NCBI RefSeq assembly: GCF_003400205.1
Contig: NZ_QUQV01000006.1
Coordinates: 124,001-188,000, forward strand
DNA: 64,000 nt
From: Bacillus sp. HNG
Lineage (GTDB): Bacteria; Bacillota; Bacilli; Bacillales; Bacillaceae_L
Direction: 5' to 3'
Part shown: positions 33,691-42,876 of the stretch, one piece after another
Layout of the letters: each line of letters begins with the position of its first letter
How positions within the stretch are numbered: the stretch's first letter is position 1
The notes under the pieces: model-generated
Seen by the model: only the letters and a program-made list of their open reading frames with translations
Databases searched by the model: none
What the model was told of the DNA's origin: nothing
Position numbers and translations under genes: made by a program

Positions 33691-34653
33691 ATGATTAAAT
33701 TTGAAAATGTATCTAAAAAATACCCAGATGGAACAGTTGCTGTTGATTCATTAACATTTGAAATTCAACAAGGTGAGTTTGTAGTCCTTATCGGTCCAAG
33801 TGGTTGTGGAAAAACAACGACCTTAAAAATGATTAATCGGTTAATTCCTCTAACAGATGGCACTATTTTTTTGGATGGAAAAAAAATAAGCGAATATGAC
33901 ATTCATGAATTAAGGTGGAATATCGGATATGTACTTCAACAGATTGCTCTTTTTCCACATATGACAATTGAGGAAAATATTGCGATTGTTCCTGAACTGA
34001 AAAAATGGAGAAGAGATCAAATTAAACATCGTATTTCAGAACTTATGGACATGGTTGGATTAGACTATGAAACATACGCTACCAGAAAACCAAACGAACT
34101 GTCTGGGGGACAACAACAACGAGTTGGTGTTATTCGGGCACTTGCTGCCGATCCTGGGATTATATTAATGGATGAGCCATTTAGTGCCTTGGATCCAATA
34201 AGCCGAGAAAAACTGCAAGATGAACTATTAAGTTTAAAGAAAAGTCTCAGATAGACGACTGTTTTTGTCACCCATGATATGCAAGAGGCATTAAAACTAG
34301 CAGATCGAATCTGCATCATGAAGGATGGTAAAATTGTTCAAATCGGAACACCGCATCAACTGATTACAAGTCCTTCCAATGATTTTGTAAAAGAATTTGT
34401 AAGAGGAAAAAGTGAAAAGTCGGTCATTGATATTAAATTAGAAGATTTACTTCAACCAATCAATGGAAATGAAATAGAGAAAACTTCTTCAGTTAGAGTA
34501 TCTATCTCAACCCCATTGCAAGAGATTATGGAAAACCTTTCCCAACATGAACAACTAGCCATAGAAAAAGATGGGGGTCTAATCGGATATATTGATCGTA
34601 AGACTGTTATGAAACATCTATCTACAATACTGAGAAGGGGGGCTGACAAATGA
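33691..34653 (+). pseudogene. OpuC/BilE-type ABC ATPase gene interrupted by an in-frame amber codon
   Basis: The 320-codon frame encodes a quaternary-amine ABC ATPase: Walker A GPSGCGKTTT, Q-loop LQQIALFPHMT, signature LSGGQQQRVG, Walker B IILMDEP. It then meets TAG at 34252-34254 and continues in the same frame as TTVFVTHDMQEALKLADR.., the switch-histidine region, and a C-terminal CBS domain. Relatives have a Lys or similar residue at the stop, so one base change explains it. AAGGAG precedes ATG 33691. The permease gene overlaps the end by four bases. Suppression, strain decay or a sequence error are all possible. Confidence 0.85.
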
Positions 34654-36164
34654 ACGATTTTACTAAAATATTTCTGGAAAGAAAAGATGAATTAGTCAGT
34701 TCTTTGGTAGAGCATGTCCAGATTTCTTTTATCGCCCTTTTCTTTGCAGTAATCATTGCTATTCCACTCGGAATTTATGTAACAAGGCATAAAAAGGTAG
34801 CGGAAGGAGTAATCGGCATAACATCTGTCATTCAAACTATTCCTTCTTTAGCTCTGTTGGGAATCCTAATTCCTTTATTCGGTATTGGAAAAGTCCCAGC
34901 GATCATCGCTTTAGTTGCCTATGCACTACTACCTATATTGAGAAACACCTATACAGGAATTAAAGAAGTTGATTCATCATTAATCGAAGCAGCCCGTGCA
35001 ATGGGAATGAACTCAAGAAAAAGATTAATCAGGGTGGAATTCCCACTTGCAATGCCTGTTATCATGGCGGGAATCCGGACCGCAATGGTGTTAATCGTAG
35101 GGACAGCCACACTTGCGGCATTAATTGGTGCTGGAGGTCTTGGGGATATAATTCTACTAGGTATTGATCGAAATAATACAAATCTGATTTTGCTTGGGGC
35201 AATACCAGCTGCACTCCTTGCGATCCTATTTGATTATTTACTAAAAAAGTTTGAGAATCTATCATATAAGAAAGTTATGCTAACACTTGGAACAATTGGG
35301 CTATTGGCTTTCGCTATTATCGTAGCTCCTTTTTGGGGATATCAAGATCAAAAAGTGGTGATTGCTGGAAAACTCGGGGCTGAACCAGAAATTTTAATTA
35401 ATATGTATAAAATCTTAATCGAGGATGAAACAGATCTGCAAGTTGAATTGAAACCAGGTCTGGGAAAAACCTCTTTTGTCTTCAACGCACTTAAATCGGG
35501 AGACATCGATATTTATCCGGAGTTTACGGGCACAGCCATTTCAGAGTTTTTAAAAGAAACGGCAAACAGTACAGATCGCGAAGAGGTTTATCAACAAGCA
35601 AAAGATGGATTGTTAGACCGATATAATATGGTTATGCTGAAACCAATGCAGTATAACAATACATATGCATTGGCAGTACCGAACGAGGTTGCAGATCAAT
35701 ATGGACTAGAAACGATTTCCGATTTGAAGGGTATCGAAGATAAAATACATGCTGGGTTTACAATGGAATTTTCCGACCGTGAAGATGGCTATCAAGGTAT
35801 CCAGTCACTATACGGTATTCAGTTTCCGAATCCTGTCACGATGGAGCCGAAATTACGCTATGTGGCAGTCGAATCAAGTGAGATTAATTTAGTTGATGCC
35901 TATTCAACTGATAGTGAGCTTCGACAATACCAGCTTAAAGTGTTGGAGGATGATCAACAGTTATTTCCTCCCTACCAAGGGGCGCCATTATTACGTAAAG
36001 AAACAGTCCAAGAGTATCCTGAAATTAAAAAAGCTTTGAACAAATTATCTGGGAAGATAACAGATGATGAAATGAGAGAAATGAATTATCAAGTGAATGT
36101 AGAGGGAAAAAGGCCTTTTGCCATTGCTAAGGAATATTTGAAAACACATGGTTTAATAAAGTAG
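34650..36164 (+). CDS. Fused permease and substrate-binding protein of a glycine-betaine/choline/bile-type ABC transporter
   Basis: 504 residues. An N-terminal OpuCB-like permease (about 1-210) has the EAA loop EAARAMGMNSRKRLIRVEFPLAMP. A membrane helix (about 212-230) joins it to an extracytoplasmic OpuAC-type binding domain (KVVIAGKLGAEPEILINMY.., GDIDIYPEFTGTA, QYNNTYALAVP). Such fusions occur in OpuC-like systems and in Listeria BilE. They import compatible solutes for osmoprotection or expel bile. The ATG overlaps the ATPase stop (ATGA). With the partner ATPase broken, function depends on read-through or another ATPase. Confidence 0.85.
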   Translation: MNDFTKIFLERKDELVSSLVEHVQISFIALFFAVIIAIPLGIYVTRHKKVAEGVIGITSVIQTIPSLALLGILIPLFGIGKVPAIIALVAYALLPILRNTYTGIKEVDSSLIEAARAMGMNSRKRLIRVEFPLAMPVIMAGIRTAMVLIVGTATLAALIGAGGLGDIILLGIDRNNTNLILLGAIPAALLAILFDYLLKKFENLSYKKVMLTLGTIGLLAFAIIVAPFWGYQDQKVVIAGKLGAEPEILINMYKILIEDETDLQVELKPGLGKTSFVFNALKSGDIDIYPEFTGTAISEFLKETANSTDREEVYQQAKDGLLDRYNMVMLKPMQYNNTYALAVPNEVADQYGLETISDLKGIEDKIHAGFTMEFSDREDGYQGIQSLYGIQFPNPVTMEPKLRYVAVESSEINLVDAYSTDSELRQYQLKVLEDDQQLFPPYQGAPLLRKETVQEYPEIKKALNKLSGKITDDEMREMNYQVNVEGKRPFAIAKEYLKTHGLIK

Positions 36165-36183
36165 GCTGTTTGTTTATTAAAAA

Positions 36184-36289
36184 GTGGGACACGGGGACAG
36201 GTCCCGTGTCCACTATTTCTATCTAAGGTTTTCTATAATATTAAGTATGATAAAAAATGGGAAAATGAACCTATCCCACTGTCCCTTAA
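36184..36289. repeat. GGGACA-family repeat, copy 8 (long, degenerate)
   Basis: Left module GTGGGACACGGGGACAGGTC.., a 45-nt spacer, then a drifted right module GGGAAAATGAACCTATCCC. It abuts the stop of the GIY-YIG gene. Confidence 0.75.
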
Positions 36290-36652
36290 TTAACGGGTCT
36301 TTTTCTTGTTGTATCCCCGCTCTTCATATGGTTGAAGCTGGTCTAGCCATTTATTCTCAAGTTCTGATAAGGCTTCTTTTTCATTAAAATATGGGTCATC
36401 TTTCTTCTTGAGTGTTTCTAAAATATCAATACTGAATGCACTTGCTCCATAATGCCTCCAGTCTTCTTGTAGCTCCCTGTTCATAGGTGAAGCTGTGCCT
36501 GCCTCTAAGCTGAATTTTAATCCGTTTAACGTTTTAAAATTTCTGGTGCTACCGATAAATACTTTTCCAGTTTGAGTGTTTTTTATCTGATAAACACCGG
36601 CCTCAATGGGTGTTTCTTTGTATTGTTGTTTCAATTCTTTCTTTCGATCCAT
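36290..36652 (-). CDS. GIY-YIG nuclease family protein
   Basis: 120 residues. The domain core is AGVYQIKNTQTGKVFIGSTRNFKTLNG, where GVY and FIG take the place of GIY and YIG, followed by the catalytic Arg region and a conserved Asn near LQEDWRHYG. The protein is basic at both ends. GIY-YIG domains cut DNA; stand-alone small ones have unclear roles in repair or in mobile elements. GGGAGA lies 8 nt before the ATG. It follows a DUF2087 regulator gene by 54 nt on the same strand. Confidence 0.8.
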   Translation of the reverse strand: MDRKKELKQQYKETPIEAGVYQIKNTQTGKVFIGSTRNFKTLNGLKFSLEAGTASPMNRELQEDWRHYGASAFSIDILETLKKKDDPYFNEKEALSELENKWLDQLQPYEERGYNKKKTR

Positions 36653-36706
36653 TTTAAATTCTCCCTTTCAATGGGTATTTTACGATGCACCAGTTGCTGT
36701 TTTCCA

Positions 36707-37462
36707 CTATTTTTTCAGCCAGTATTGACTTCCATCCGTCTTTCTTTCTAAAAATCCATAACTAATTAAGTATCTTCGAATTAGGACATAATCATCATAA
36801 ATGTCTTCTAAAATCTGATTGACTTCTTTTTCTGTATAGATCATATCTTTTTCAAATCGCCTTGAGATTTCCCGAAGGATAATTAGTCTTTGTTTTTCTT
36901 TTGGTGGAAATTTCTTTAATCGCCCATTTTTTCCTTCAGGTAGAAATTTTTTGGTGATTTCTTTTTGTTCCTCATCCGTAACAGCATAACGATCATCAAC
37001 CATTGTCGCTGTTTTATGAGGTGGAACAAATGCAGGTGCATGCTGATCTTTCTCTTTTAAAAGTTCCATTATGGTTAAAAAGGTCTTTGCTTGACGTTCT
37101 TTCTCTTTCAATGCAAACCGATGGTGCCTAATGGTAGAAGTGCTGCCTATCCCCATCTCAGACTGAACATCTTTATCACTTTTGCCCTGATAAAAAAGAC
37201 GAATCAACTGATTTTGATGATCGGTTAGCCCTGTCAGTTTTTTATCAAGTCCAACTAAATAATCAAATACGGATTGGTGAGAACTTTCGATATGAACACG
37301 CATATATCTTTCCGCTTCATAAAAAATTCCTTCATGAGGGTAAATGATCCCTTTTTCAATTTTCTCACCACACAAAAGACAATAATAAGAATCTGACTCT
37401 TCCATATATCCCTGTTTAAGTTCTTCTAACGTCGCACTCCAAAAAATATCTGAAATATCCAT
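36707..37462 (-). CDS. DUF2087 DNA-binding regulator with zinc finger
   Basis: 251 residues in three parts. The N-terminal finger has Cys28-x2-Cys31 and His57-x4-His62. A LuxR/sigma-like helix-turn-helix follows (about 78-125; LTDHQNQLIRLFYQGKSDKD). The C-terminal DUF2087 domain (about 165-250) reads KKFPPKEKQRLIILREISRRF and DYVLIRRYLISYGFLERK. The family is thought to be transcriptional regulators. It is paired with the GIY-YIG gene. An inverted repeat in its upstream region is a candidate operator. Confidence 0.8.
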   Translation of the reverse strand: MDISDIFWSATLEELKQGYMEESDSYYCLLCGEKIEKGIIYPHEGIFYEAERYMRVHIESSHQSVFDYLVGLDKKLTGLTDHQNQLIRLFYQGKSDKDVQSEMGIGSTSTIRHHRFALKEKERQAKTFLTIMELLKEKDQHAPAFVPPHKTATMVDDRYAVTDEEQKEITKKFLPEGKNGRLKKFPPKEKQRLIILREISRRFEKDMIYTEKEVNQILEDIYDDYVLIRRYLISYGFLERKTDGSQYWLKK

Positions 37463-37515
37463 TGTCTAAACACATCCATTAAAAGTTTGTTATAAAACAA
37501 ATATATAATATTTTT

Positions 37516-37533
37516 GTTTGTTAATCAACAAAC
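37516..37533. promoter_or_regulatory. Inverted repeat upstream of the DUF2087 gene
   Basis: GTTTGTT, 4 nt, AACAAAC, 54 nt before the DUF2087 start. The gap 37463-37800 holds otherwise only AT-rich promoter-like sequence for the two divergent genes. Confidence 0.4.
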
Positions 37534-37800
37534 ATATCTATCTAAAGTTTAAATTTTTGAAATGTGGATGAGTGACTAAAATACTTCATGAAATAGAATG
37601 AAGTATAAAAAGGCAATGAAACACGCTAACTATACCTACTTTGTTGATACAGAAATAGAGTAAGAGTAAACGTGAACTTAATTGATGAATTGGGCAAATG
37701 AGGAAATAAACACACGATAAATATGTAACTACTTTGAGCAAACTATGTTTGAGGGAAGTGTGATAATCAAAAGCATTTCCTAAACGAGGAGGTGGGATAA

Positions 37801-37998
37801 TTGGCTGATAACAAACGAAATCGCGATGATATCAATACGTCTGAAGCAGTAGGAACTGGTGCTGGTGCCACTGCAGGTGCTGTAGTTGGATCAGTGTTAG
37901 GGCCACTTGGCACAGTTGCGGGTGCTATTGCTGGAGGTGCACTGGGCAACAAGGCTGGCGAAGGTGCCAATAATGCTGCGGACCAAGAGGAAAAATAG
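37801..37998 (+). CDS. Small glycine-zipper protein
   Basis: 65 residues. A charged N-terminus (MADNKRNRDD) is followed by a Gly/Ala-rich double helix (GTGAGATAGAVVGSVLGPLG and GAIAGGALGNKAG), the glycine-zipper pattern of small membrane-inserting or membrane-associated proteins. The tail is charged. Start TTG 37801 is supported by GAGGAGGTGGG 6 nt upstream. Function unknown; similar proteins are often stress-related (weak inference). Confidence 0.75.
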   Translation: MADNKRNRDDINTSEAVGTGAGATAGAVVGSVLGPLGTVAGAIAGGALGNKAGEGANNAADQEEK

Positions 37999-38021
37999 AA
38001 GTTTCACCATACTTATTTTGC

Positions 38022-38048
38022 AAAAAGGCTCCCAGGTGGGGGTCTTTT
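38022..38048 (+). terminator. Terminator after glycine-zipper gene
   Basis: AAAAGGCTCCC pairs imperfectly with GGGGGTCTTTT, followed by TCTATT. Confidence 0.6.
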
Positions 38049-38071
38049 CTATTATAAGCCTAAGATGTAGG

Positions 38072-38149
38072 AGGACGCGGGGACAGGTACTGCGTCCCAT
38101 CTTTTTTATTAATAATCTTCGGGACAATGAACCTGTCCCTCTGTCCCAA
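38072..38149. repeat. GGGACA-family repeat, copy 9 (complete)
   Basis: Left module GGACGCGGGGACAGGTACTGCGTCC.., a T-rich spacer, right module GGGACAATGAACCTGTCCC plus CTGTCCC. Confidence 0.85.
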
Positions 38150-38316
38150 AGTAAATAGTGCATTGTCCTTATTTATTATGAAAAATTTGTTTAGTTTGTG
38201 AAGATAGATTTTGATTATTCAATACAATGTTAAGGTTTGTCAAAAAACAGTAAATACGCTTTTTTTGAGAAGAAATTGTGGTTAAATGGTCTTGTAAATT
38301 GGAAAGGAGGCTGGGC

Positions 38317-39438
38317 ATGAGTCAGGTTGAGTTGAATGACATCTCGAAATCATACGATAAACAAAAGGATGTCTTGAATGGAATCAATGTCTCGATTGAG
38401 GAAGGTGAATTCTTCGTTCTTGTTGGTCCTTCTGGTTCTGGAAAGAGTACATTGCTTCGGATGATAGCAGGGCTTGAAGAGATCACGGGGGGAATCCTAA
38501 AGATTAACAATGAAGTCGTGAATCATCTCCCACCAAAAAACCGGGATTTATCTATGGTTTTTCAAAATTACGCCTTATATCCACATTTAACAGTTGAGCA
38601 AAATATTTTGTTTGGATTAAAAGCAAGAAAAGTGGATAAACACGAGCAGCAAAGAAGGCTTACCGAAGCAGCGGAAATGTTAGGCCTAAGCGAATTATTA
38701 AAGCGGAAACCAAGGGAACTTTCCGGAGGACAAAGACAACGGGTTGCACTTGGACGTTCAGTTGTAAGTCATGCGCCTTTATGTTTAATGGATGAGCCAC
38801 TCTCTAATTTAGATGCAAAGCTTCGTGCAAATATGCGGGTTCAAATTCGAAGATTGCAAAAACGCTTGGGGCTAACAATGATCTATGTGACTCATGATCA
38901 GGTCGAAGCAATGACGATGGGTGACCGAATTATGGTCTTAAATGAGGGGAAGATTCAACAAGTGGGTAAACCCATTACCTTATATAATGAACCAGAAAAT
39001 TTATTTGTTGCGTCTTTTATTGGCTCCCCAAAAATGAATCTAGGAAAAGCTGTTCTTTCAGAGGACCGTACAACACTCATCATTGAAAATCAAATACATA
39101 TACCAATAGATCCAATGATGATAAGGGATATACCGATAAATCAGAATCTAGTGGTCGGGATCCGAGCAGAGCATTTATTTTCAGGTCTTGAAAAAGAAGA
39201 ACATCTTACATACTTGGAAGCAGTGAATGTTGAACAATTGGGGAATGAAACATCGGTTTCTTTTGATGTTGGTTCGGAATTATGGACGGCAAAATGGCCG
39301 GGCCAGTGGAATATCCATTTTGGACAAATGGTTCCTGTGCAAATTATGCCCCAATACCTCCTATTCTTTGATGGAGATTCAGGCACGTTACTTAAATCTG
39401 CTGAACTTGGAAAGAAACAAGAGGTTGTAGCGATATGA
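38317..39438 (+). CDS. ugpC: Glycerol-3-phosphate (carbohydrate) ABC transporter ATPase UgpC
   Basis: About 373 residues. Walker [11 protein letters not shown]-loop [13 protein letters not shown], signature [13 protein letters not shown], Walker [13 protein letters not shown], the H-loop [14 protein letters not shown] and a C-terminal TOBE/OB domain (about 240-373) mark the MsmX/UgpC subfamily that powers sugar and glycerol-phosphate importers. ATG 38317 follows AAAGGAGG. First gene of ugpC-A-E-B; its end overlaps ugpA by four bases. Confidence 0.9.
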   Translation: MSQVELNDISKSYDKQKDVLNGINVSIEEGEFFVLVGPSGSGKSTLLRMIAGLEEITGGILKINNEVVNHLPPKNRDLSMVFQNYALYPHLTVEQNILFGLKARKVDKHEQQRRLTEAAEMLGLSELLKRKPRELSGGQRQRVALGRSVVSHAPLCLMDEPLSNLDAKLRANMRVQIRRLQKRLGLTMIYVTHDQVEAMTMGDRIMVLNEGKIQQVGKPITLYNEPENLFVASFIGSPKMNLGKAVLSEDRTTLIIENQIHIPIDPMMIRDIPINQNLVVGIRAEHLFSGLEKEEHLTYLEAVNVEQLGNETSVSFDVGSELWTAKWPGQWNIHFGQMVPVQIMPQYLLFFDGDSGTLLKSAELGKKQEVVAI

Positions 39439-40379
39439 GTATGGTCAGTCCAATCATTGAAAATAAAGAAACCTATACTGTTCAAATGGAGAAAATAAAA
39501 AAGCAAAAACGGATTTCAAGTTTACTTAAAGGAATTTTATTTTTATTACCATCAATTGTTTTATTTAGTGTTTTTGTGTTTTACCCCTTATTTAAGACCA
39601 TGTACTTAAGTTTCTTTTTGACAGATGCGAAGGGTGCGACAACGGTATTTGTTGGTTTGGAAAACTATTTGTATATGTTTTCAGATCCAATTTTTCTAAA
39701 AAGCTTTAAAAATACGTTTTTGTTTGTGCTCTATACGGTACCTGTAACGGTTGTGATTAGTTTGTTTTTAGCCGTCATTTCCAATGAGAAGCTAAAAGGG
39801 ATTGGCTTTTTTAGAACCATTTTTACCTCAACTATGGGTGTATCGGTTGCGGCAGCATCTGTATTCTGGCTGTACTTATTCAACCCGACAATGGGGTTAT
39901 TAAATCAAATCCTTACCGTATTTGGAGCCGAATCGATCGGCTGGTTGACGGACCCGAAATGGGCAATGATTGCAATTGCGATTACTACGATTTGGATGAA
40001 TATTGGGTTTACATTTTTAATTTTGTTAGGTGGATTACAATCCATCGACACATCTTTATATGAAAGTGCGGATATTGAAGGGTCTGGTTATTTTTATAAG
40101 TTTAGAAGAATCACAGTGCCCATGCTGTCACCGACCTTATTTTTTGTGATTACCGTATCGATTATTAATTCGTTCCAAACATTTGGGCAAATTGATATTT
40201 TAACCCAAGGTGGACCAGCAAATGAAACGAATTTGATTGTGTATTCCATTTACCGTGAGGCATTTGTGAATTATCAGTTCGGCTCAGCTAGTGCTCAGGC
40301 AATCGTGTTATTCATTCTTATTTTATTGATGACGGCACTGCAGTTTAAGCTGGGTGAGAGGAGGGTTCACTATCAATGA
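39435..40379 (+). CDS. ugpA: Glycerol-3-phosphate ABC transporter permease UgpA
   Basis: 314 residues, six membrane helices. The ATPase-contact (EAA) loop is [20 protein letters not shown], then PMLSPTLFF. The long N-terminal cytoplasmic piece (about 30 residues) is usual for MalF/UgpA-type subunits. It starts inside the ugpC stop (ATGA) and ends overlapping ugpE, so the three are translationally coupled. Confidence 0.88.
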   Translation: MSMVSPIIENKETYTVQMEKIKKQKRISSLLKGILFLLPSIVLFSVFVFYPLFKTMYLSFFLTDAKGATTVFVGLENYLYMFSDPIFLKSFKNTFLFVLYTVPVTVVISLFLAVISNEKLKGIGFFRTIFTSTMGVSVAAASVFWLYLFNPTMGLLNQILTVFGAESIGWLTDPKWAMIAIAITTIWMNIGFTFLILLGGLQSIDTSLYESADIEGSGYFYKFRRITVPMLSPTLFFVITVSIINSFQTFGQIDILTQGGPANETNLIVYSIYREAFVNYQFGSASAQAIVLFILILLMTALQFKLGERRVHYQ

Positions 40380-41191
40380 TGATGCCAACGGGAAGAAAAG
40401 TGATCTTCTATCTTTTATTGATTGTTTCAGCGATTCTAATTGCTGGACCAGCTGTAATGGCGATTGTTATGAGTCTTATGACGAACCAAGATATCTTAAC
40501 GGCAAGTTTACCGACCACACTAACAGCTGATAATTATGTTGCTGCTTTTGAACGATTTCCTTTAGTTCAATACTTGATTAACAGTTTTGTAGTGTCGATT
40601 GTGATTATGCTAGGACAATTGGCATTATCCAGTCTAGCAGCCTATGCCTTTGTATTTTTAGAGTTTAAGGGAAGAGATGTTTTATTTTATCTTTTTATTG
40701 CGACGATGATGGTTCCCTTTGAGGCATCGATTATCCCAAACTTTCACATCATCCGTGATTTAGGTTGGCTAGATCATTATGCGGGACTAACTGTACCATT
40801 TTTTGCAACAACCTTTGGGACGTTTTTGCTCAGACAGAACTTTAAACAAATTCCTAAAGAATTAAGGGAAGCAAGCCAAATAGCTGGAATTGGTGATTTC
40901 AAATTTTACTTAACAGTTGTATTACCTGTAACAAAGACAAGCTTAGTCACATTAGGGATTTATGGATTTTTAACTTCATGGAATATGTATCTATGGCCAC
41001 TATTGGCGACCACCAATGATACGGTTCGTACGGTACAAATCGGCTTGAAGCAATTGCAGACACAGGAACAATTAAATGATTGGGGCGTCATCATGGCAGG
41101 TGCCGTGATTGTAATCATCCCGACATTAATTTTGCTTTTCCTAGGACAAAAGAAGCTTCAAACAGGTTTAACAGAGGGCGCTGTAAAATAG
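40376..41191 (+). CDS. ugpE: Glycerol-3-phosphate ABC transporter permease UgpE
   Basis: 271 residues, six helices. The EAA loop is LREASQIAGIGDFKFYLTVV, then LPVTK. MVPFEASIIPNFHIIRDLGW is typical of UgpE/MalG subunits. It overlaps ugpA by four bases, and the binding-protein gene follows after 42 nt. Confidence 0.88.
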   Translation: MMMPTGRKVIFYLLLIVSAILIAGPAVMAIVMSLMTNQDILTASLPTTLTADNYVAAFERFPLVQYLINSFVVSIVIMLGQLALSSLAAYAFVFLEFKGRDVLFYLFIATMMVPFEASIIPNFHIIRDLGWLDHYAGLTVPFFATTFGTFLLRQNFKQIPKELREASQIAGIGDFKFYLTVVLPVTKTSLVTLGIYGFLTSWNMYLWPLLATTNDTVRTVQIGLKQLQTQEQLNDWGVIMAGAVIVIIPTLILLFLGQKKLQTGLTEGAVK

Positions 41192-41233
41192 CAGATTCCT
41201 CGAAAATATACCAATAAAAAAGGAGCAAAAAAA

Positions 41234-42601
41234 ATGAAAAAAATCATGATGATCCTTGCATTAGGTTTCGTTTTACTATTAGCAGCTTGTGCAGGCGGTG
41301 AATCCACAGCGGGAGAAGGTGACCAAAACACTGGCTCAGGTAATGGCTCGGATACTGAAGAAAAAAGTGAAAAACAGACCGTCACATTCTGGCACTCGAT
41401 GGGTGGAGCCGGACAAGAAGCATTAAATAGTATTGTGGAAGACTTCAATAATTCACAAGAAGAGATTCAAGTAAATGCAGAATACCAAGGTACCTACGAT
41501 GAATCATTAACAAAATTTAATGCTGTTGCTGGCACTGATAGTGCACCGACTATGATTCAAACGTTCGAAATTGGAACGATGTCTATGATTAATAGTGGAA
41601 ATATCAAACCGATTCAGGAATTAGTAGATGCTGATGGGTACGATATGAGTGGTTTAGAAGAAAACATTATTAATTACTATTCATTAGATGGAAAGTTTTA
41701 TTCGATGCCGTTTAACTCGTCTACACCCGTTATGTATTACAACAAGGATGCATTTACTGCAGCTGGTTTAGACCCAGAAACACCTCCAGCAACTTATGAA
41801 GAAGTAGAAGCAGCAGGTAAAGCAATTGTTAAATCGAATCCTGAAATGAAAGGTTTCGCTTTACAAGCTTATGGGTGGTTATGGGAGCAATTATTAGCAA
41901 ACCAAGGTGCATTACTACTGAACAATGACAATGGCCGTTCTGACACACCGACTGAAATTGGCTGGACAGAAGAAGAAGGAAAGTCTATTTTTGAATGGGT
42001 TAAACGAATGGTAGATAACGGTACCTTTGCGAATTATGGAACAAATGGAGATAACATGGTTGCTGGATTTTTAGCAGGAGATGTTGCTATGTTCTTACAA
42101 TCTTCAGCAAGTGCAAGAGATGTTATCGATAATGCTCCTTTTGAAGTAGGGATTGCCTTCCTTCCACACCCTGAAAATAAGGACCGTGAAGGGGTCGTCA
42201 TTGGGGGAGCAAGTCTTTGGATGATCGATGGAAAACCAGAAGCAGAAACAAATGCAGCATGGGAATTTATGAAATATTTACAAACTCCTGAAGTTCAGGC
42301 TAAATGGCACGTTGGTACAGGCTATTTTGCCATCAATCCAGATGCATATGAGGAACAACTCGTAAAGGATGCACATGAGGAAAAGCCACAATTACGTGTA
42401 ACAGTTGAACAATTACAAGCAACTAAATCATCATTTGCTACGCAAGGTGCGTTAATGGATATGCTTCCACAAGGAAGAAAAGTCATGGAAACAGCTCTTG
42501 AATCCGTTTATAATGGCGGCTCTGTCGATGAAGCCTATAAAACAGCGGTAGACCAATTTAATAAAGCAATCGAACAAGCAAACAAAGCAAGAGCAAAGTA
42601 A
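41234..42601 (+). CDS. ugpB: Glycerol-3-phosphate-binding lipoprotein UgpB
   Basis: 455 residues. A lipoprotein signal (LGFVLLLAACAGG) and an acidic linker precede a type I solute-binding fold: TVTFWHSMGGAGQEALNSIV, YNKDAFTAAGLDPE, GFLAGDVAMFLQSSAS. WHSMGG and the later YFAINPDAYEE are shared with UgpB proteins that bind sn-glycerol-3-phosphate or glycerophosphodiesters. AAAGGAGC precedes ATG 41234. ugpQ lies downstream beyond a terminator and a dispersed element. Confidence 0.88.
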   Translation: MKKIMMILALGFVLLLAACAGGESTAGEGDQNTGSGNGSDTEEKSEKQTVTFWHSMGGAGQEALNSIVEDFNNSQEEIQVNAEYQGTYDESLTKFNAVAGTDSAPTMIQTFEIGTMSMINSGNIKPIQELVDADGYDMSGLEENIINYYSLDGKFYSMPFNSSTPVMYYNKDAFTAAGLDPETPPATYEEVEAAGKAIVKSNPEMKGFALQAYGWLWEQLLANQGALLLNNDNGRSDTPTEIGWTEEEGKSIFEWVKRMVDNGTFANYGTNGDNMVAGFLAGDVAMFLQSSASARDVIDNAPFEVGIAFLPHPENKDREGVVIGGASLWMIDGKPEAETNAAWEFMKYLQTPEVQAKWHVGTGYFAINPDAYEEQLVKDAHEEKPQLRVTVEQLQATKSSFATQGALMDMLPQGRKVMETALESVYNGGSVDEAYKTAVDQFNKAIEQANKARAK

Positions 42602-42606
42602 TCAAA

Positions 42607-42645
42607 TGGGACACGGGGACAGGTACCGTGTCCCACCATTTTTTA
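42607..42645 (+). terminator. ugp operon terminator made of a GGGACA-family half copy (copy 10)
   Basis: TGGGACACGG pairs with CCGTGTCCCA around GGACAGGTA and is followed by CCATTTTTT. It shows directly how the left module of the repeat serves as an intrinsic terminator. Confidence 0.8.
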
Positions 42646-42685
42646 ATAAGGACCGCAAGAAATGTGGATAATATGCTTTTTCGTT

Positions 42686-42845
42686 AAGGCTCATTTCTAA
42701 AAGATTGTTGCTTTTAGAAAAAAAGCACCAACCTAGTTGATTGGAGCGACAGCGACGAGGAGGCTCAAGTCACGCCCGCAGAAAGCGTCCGCCTGAAGCG
42801 GAAATCACCGACATAAATAACAACAAAGTTTACGAAAATAGCCTT
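42686..42845. repeat. AAGGCT-AGCCTT dispersed element, copy 2
   Basis: 160 bp. Left end AAGGCTCATTTCTAAAAG, then ATTGTTGCTTTT; right end AACAACAAAGTTTACG, then AAAATAGCCTT. The core (GACGAGGAGGCT.., CGCCCGCAGAAAGCG, GAAGCGGAAATCACC) is the reverse complement of the core in copy 1. It separates ugpB from ugpQ. Confidence 0.8.
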
Positions 42846-42876
42846 CATTAAATATATAAGGGAGGGAAGATTTATC

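Noticed and set aside
33691-34653. Pyrrolysine or programmed amber decoding in the ATPase gene
   Set aside because: Pyrrolysine is not expected in Bacillaceae and no stimulatory structure is visible; a point mutation is simpler.
38161-38316. PhoP box before ugpC
   Set aside because: TTAACA-like hexamers occur only on the opposite strand and with 4-nt, not 5-nt, spacing.
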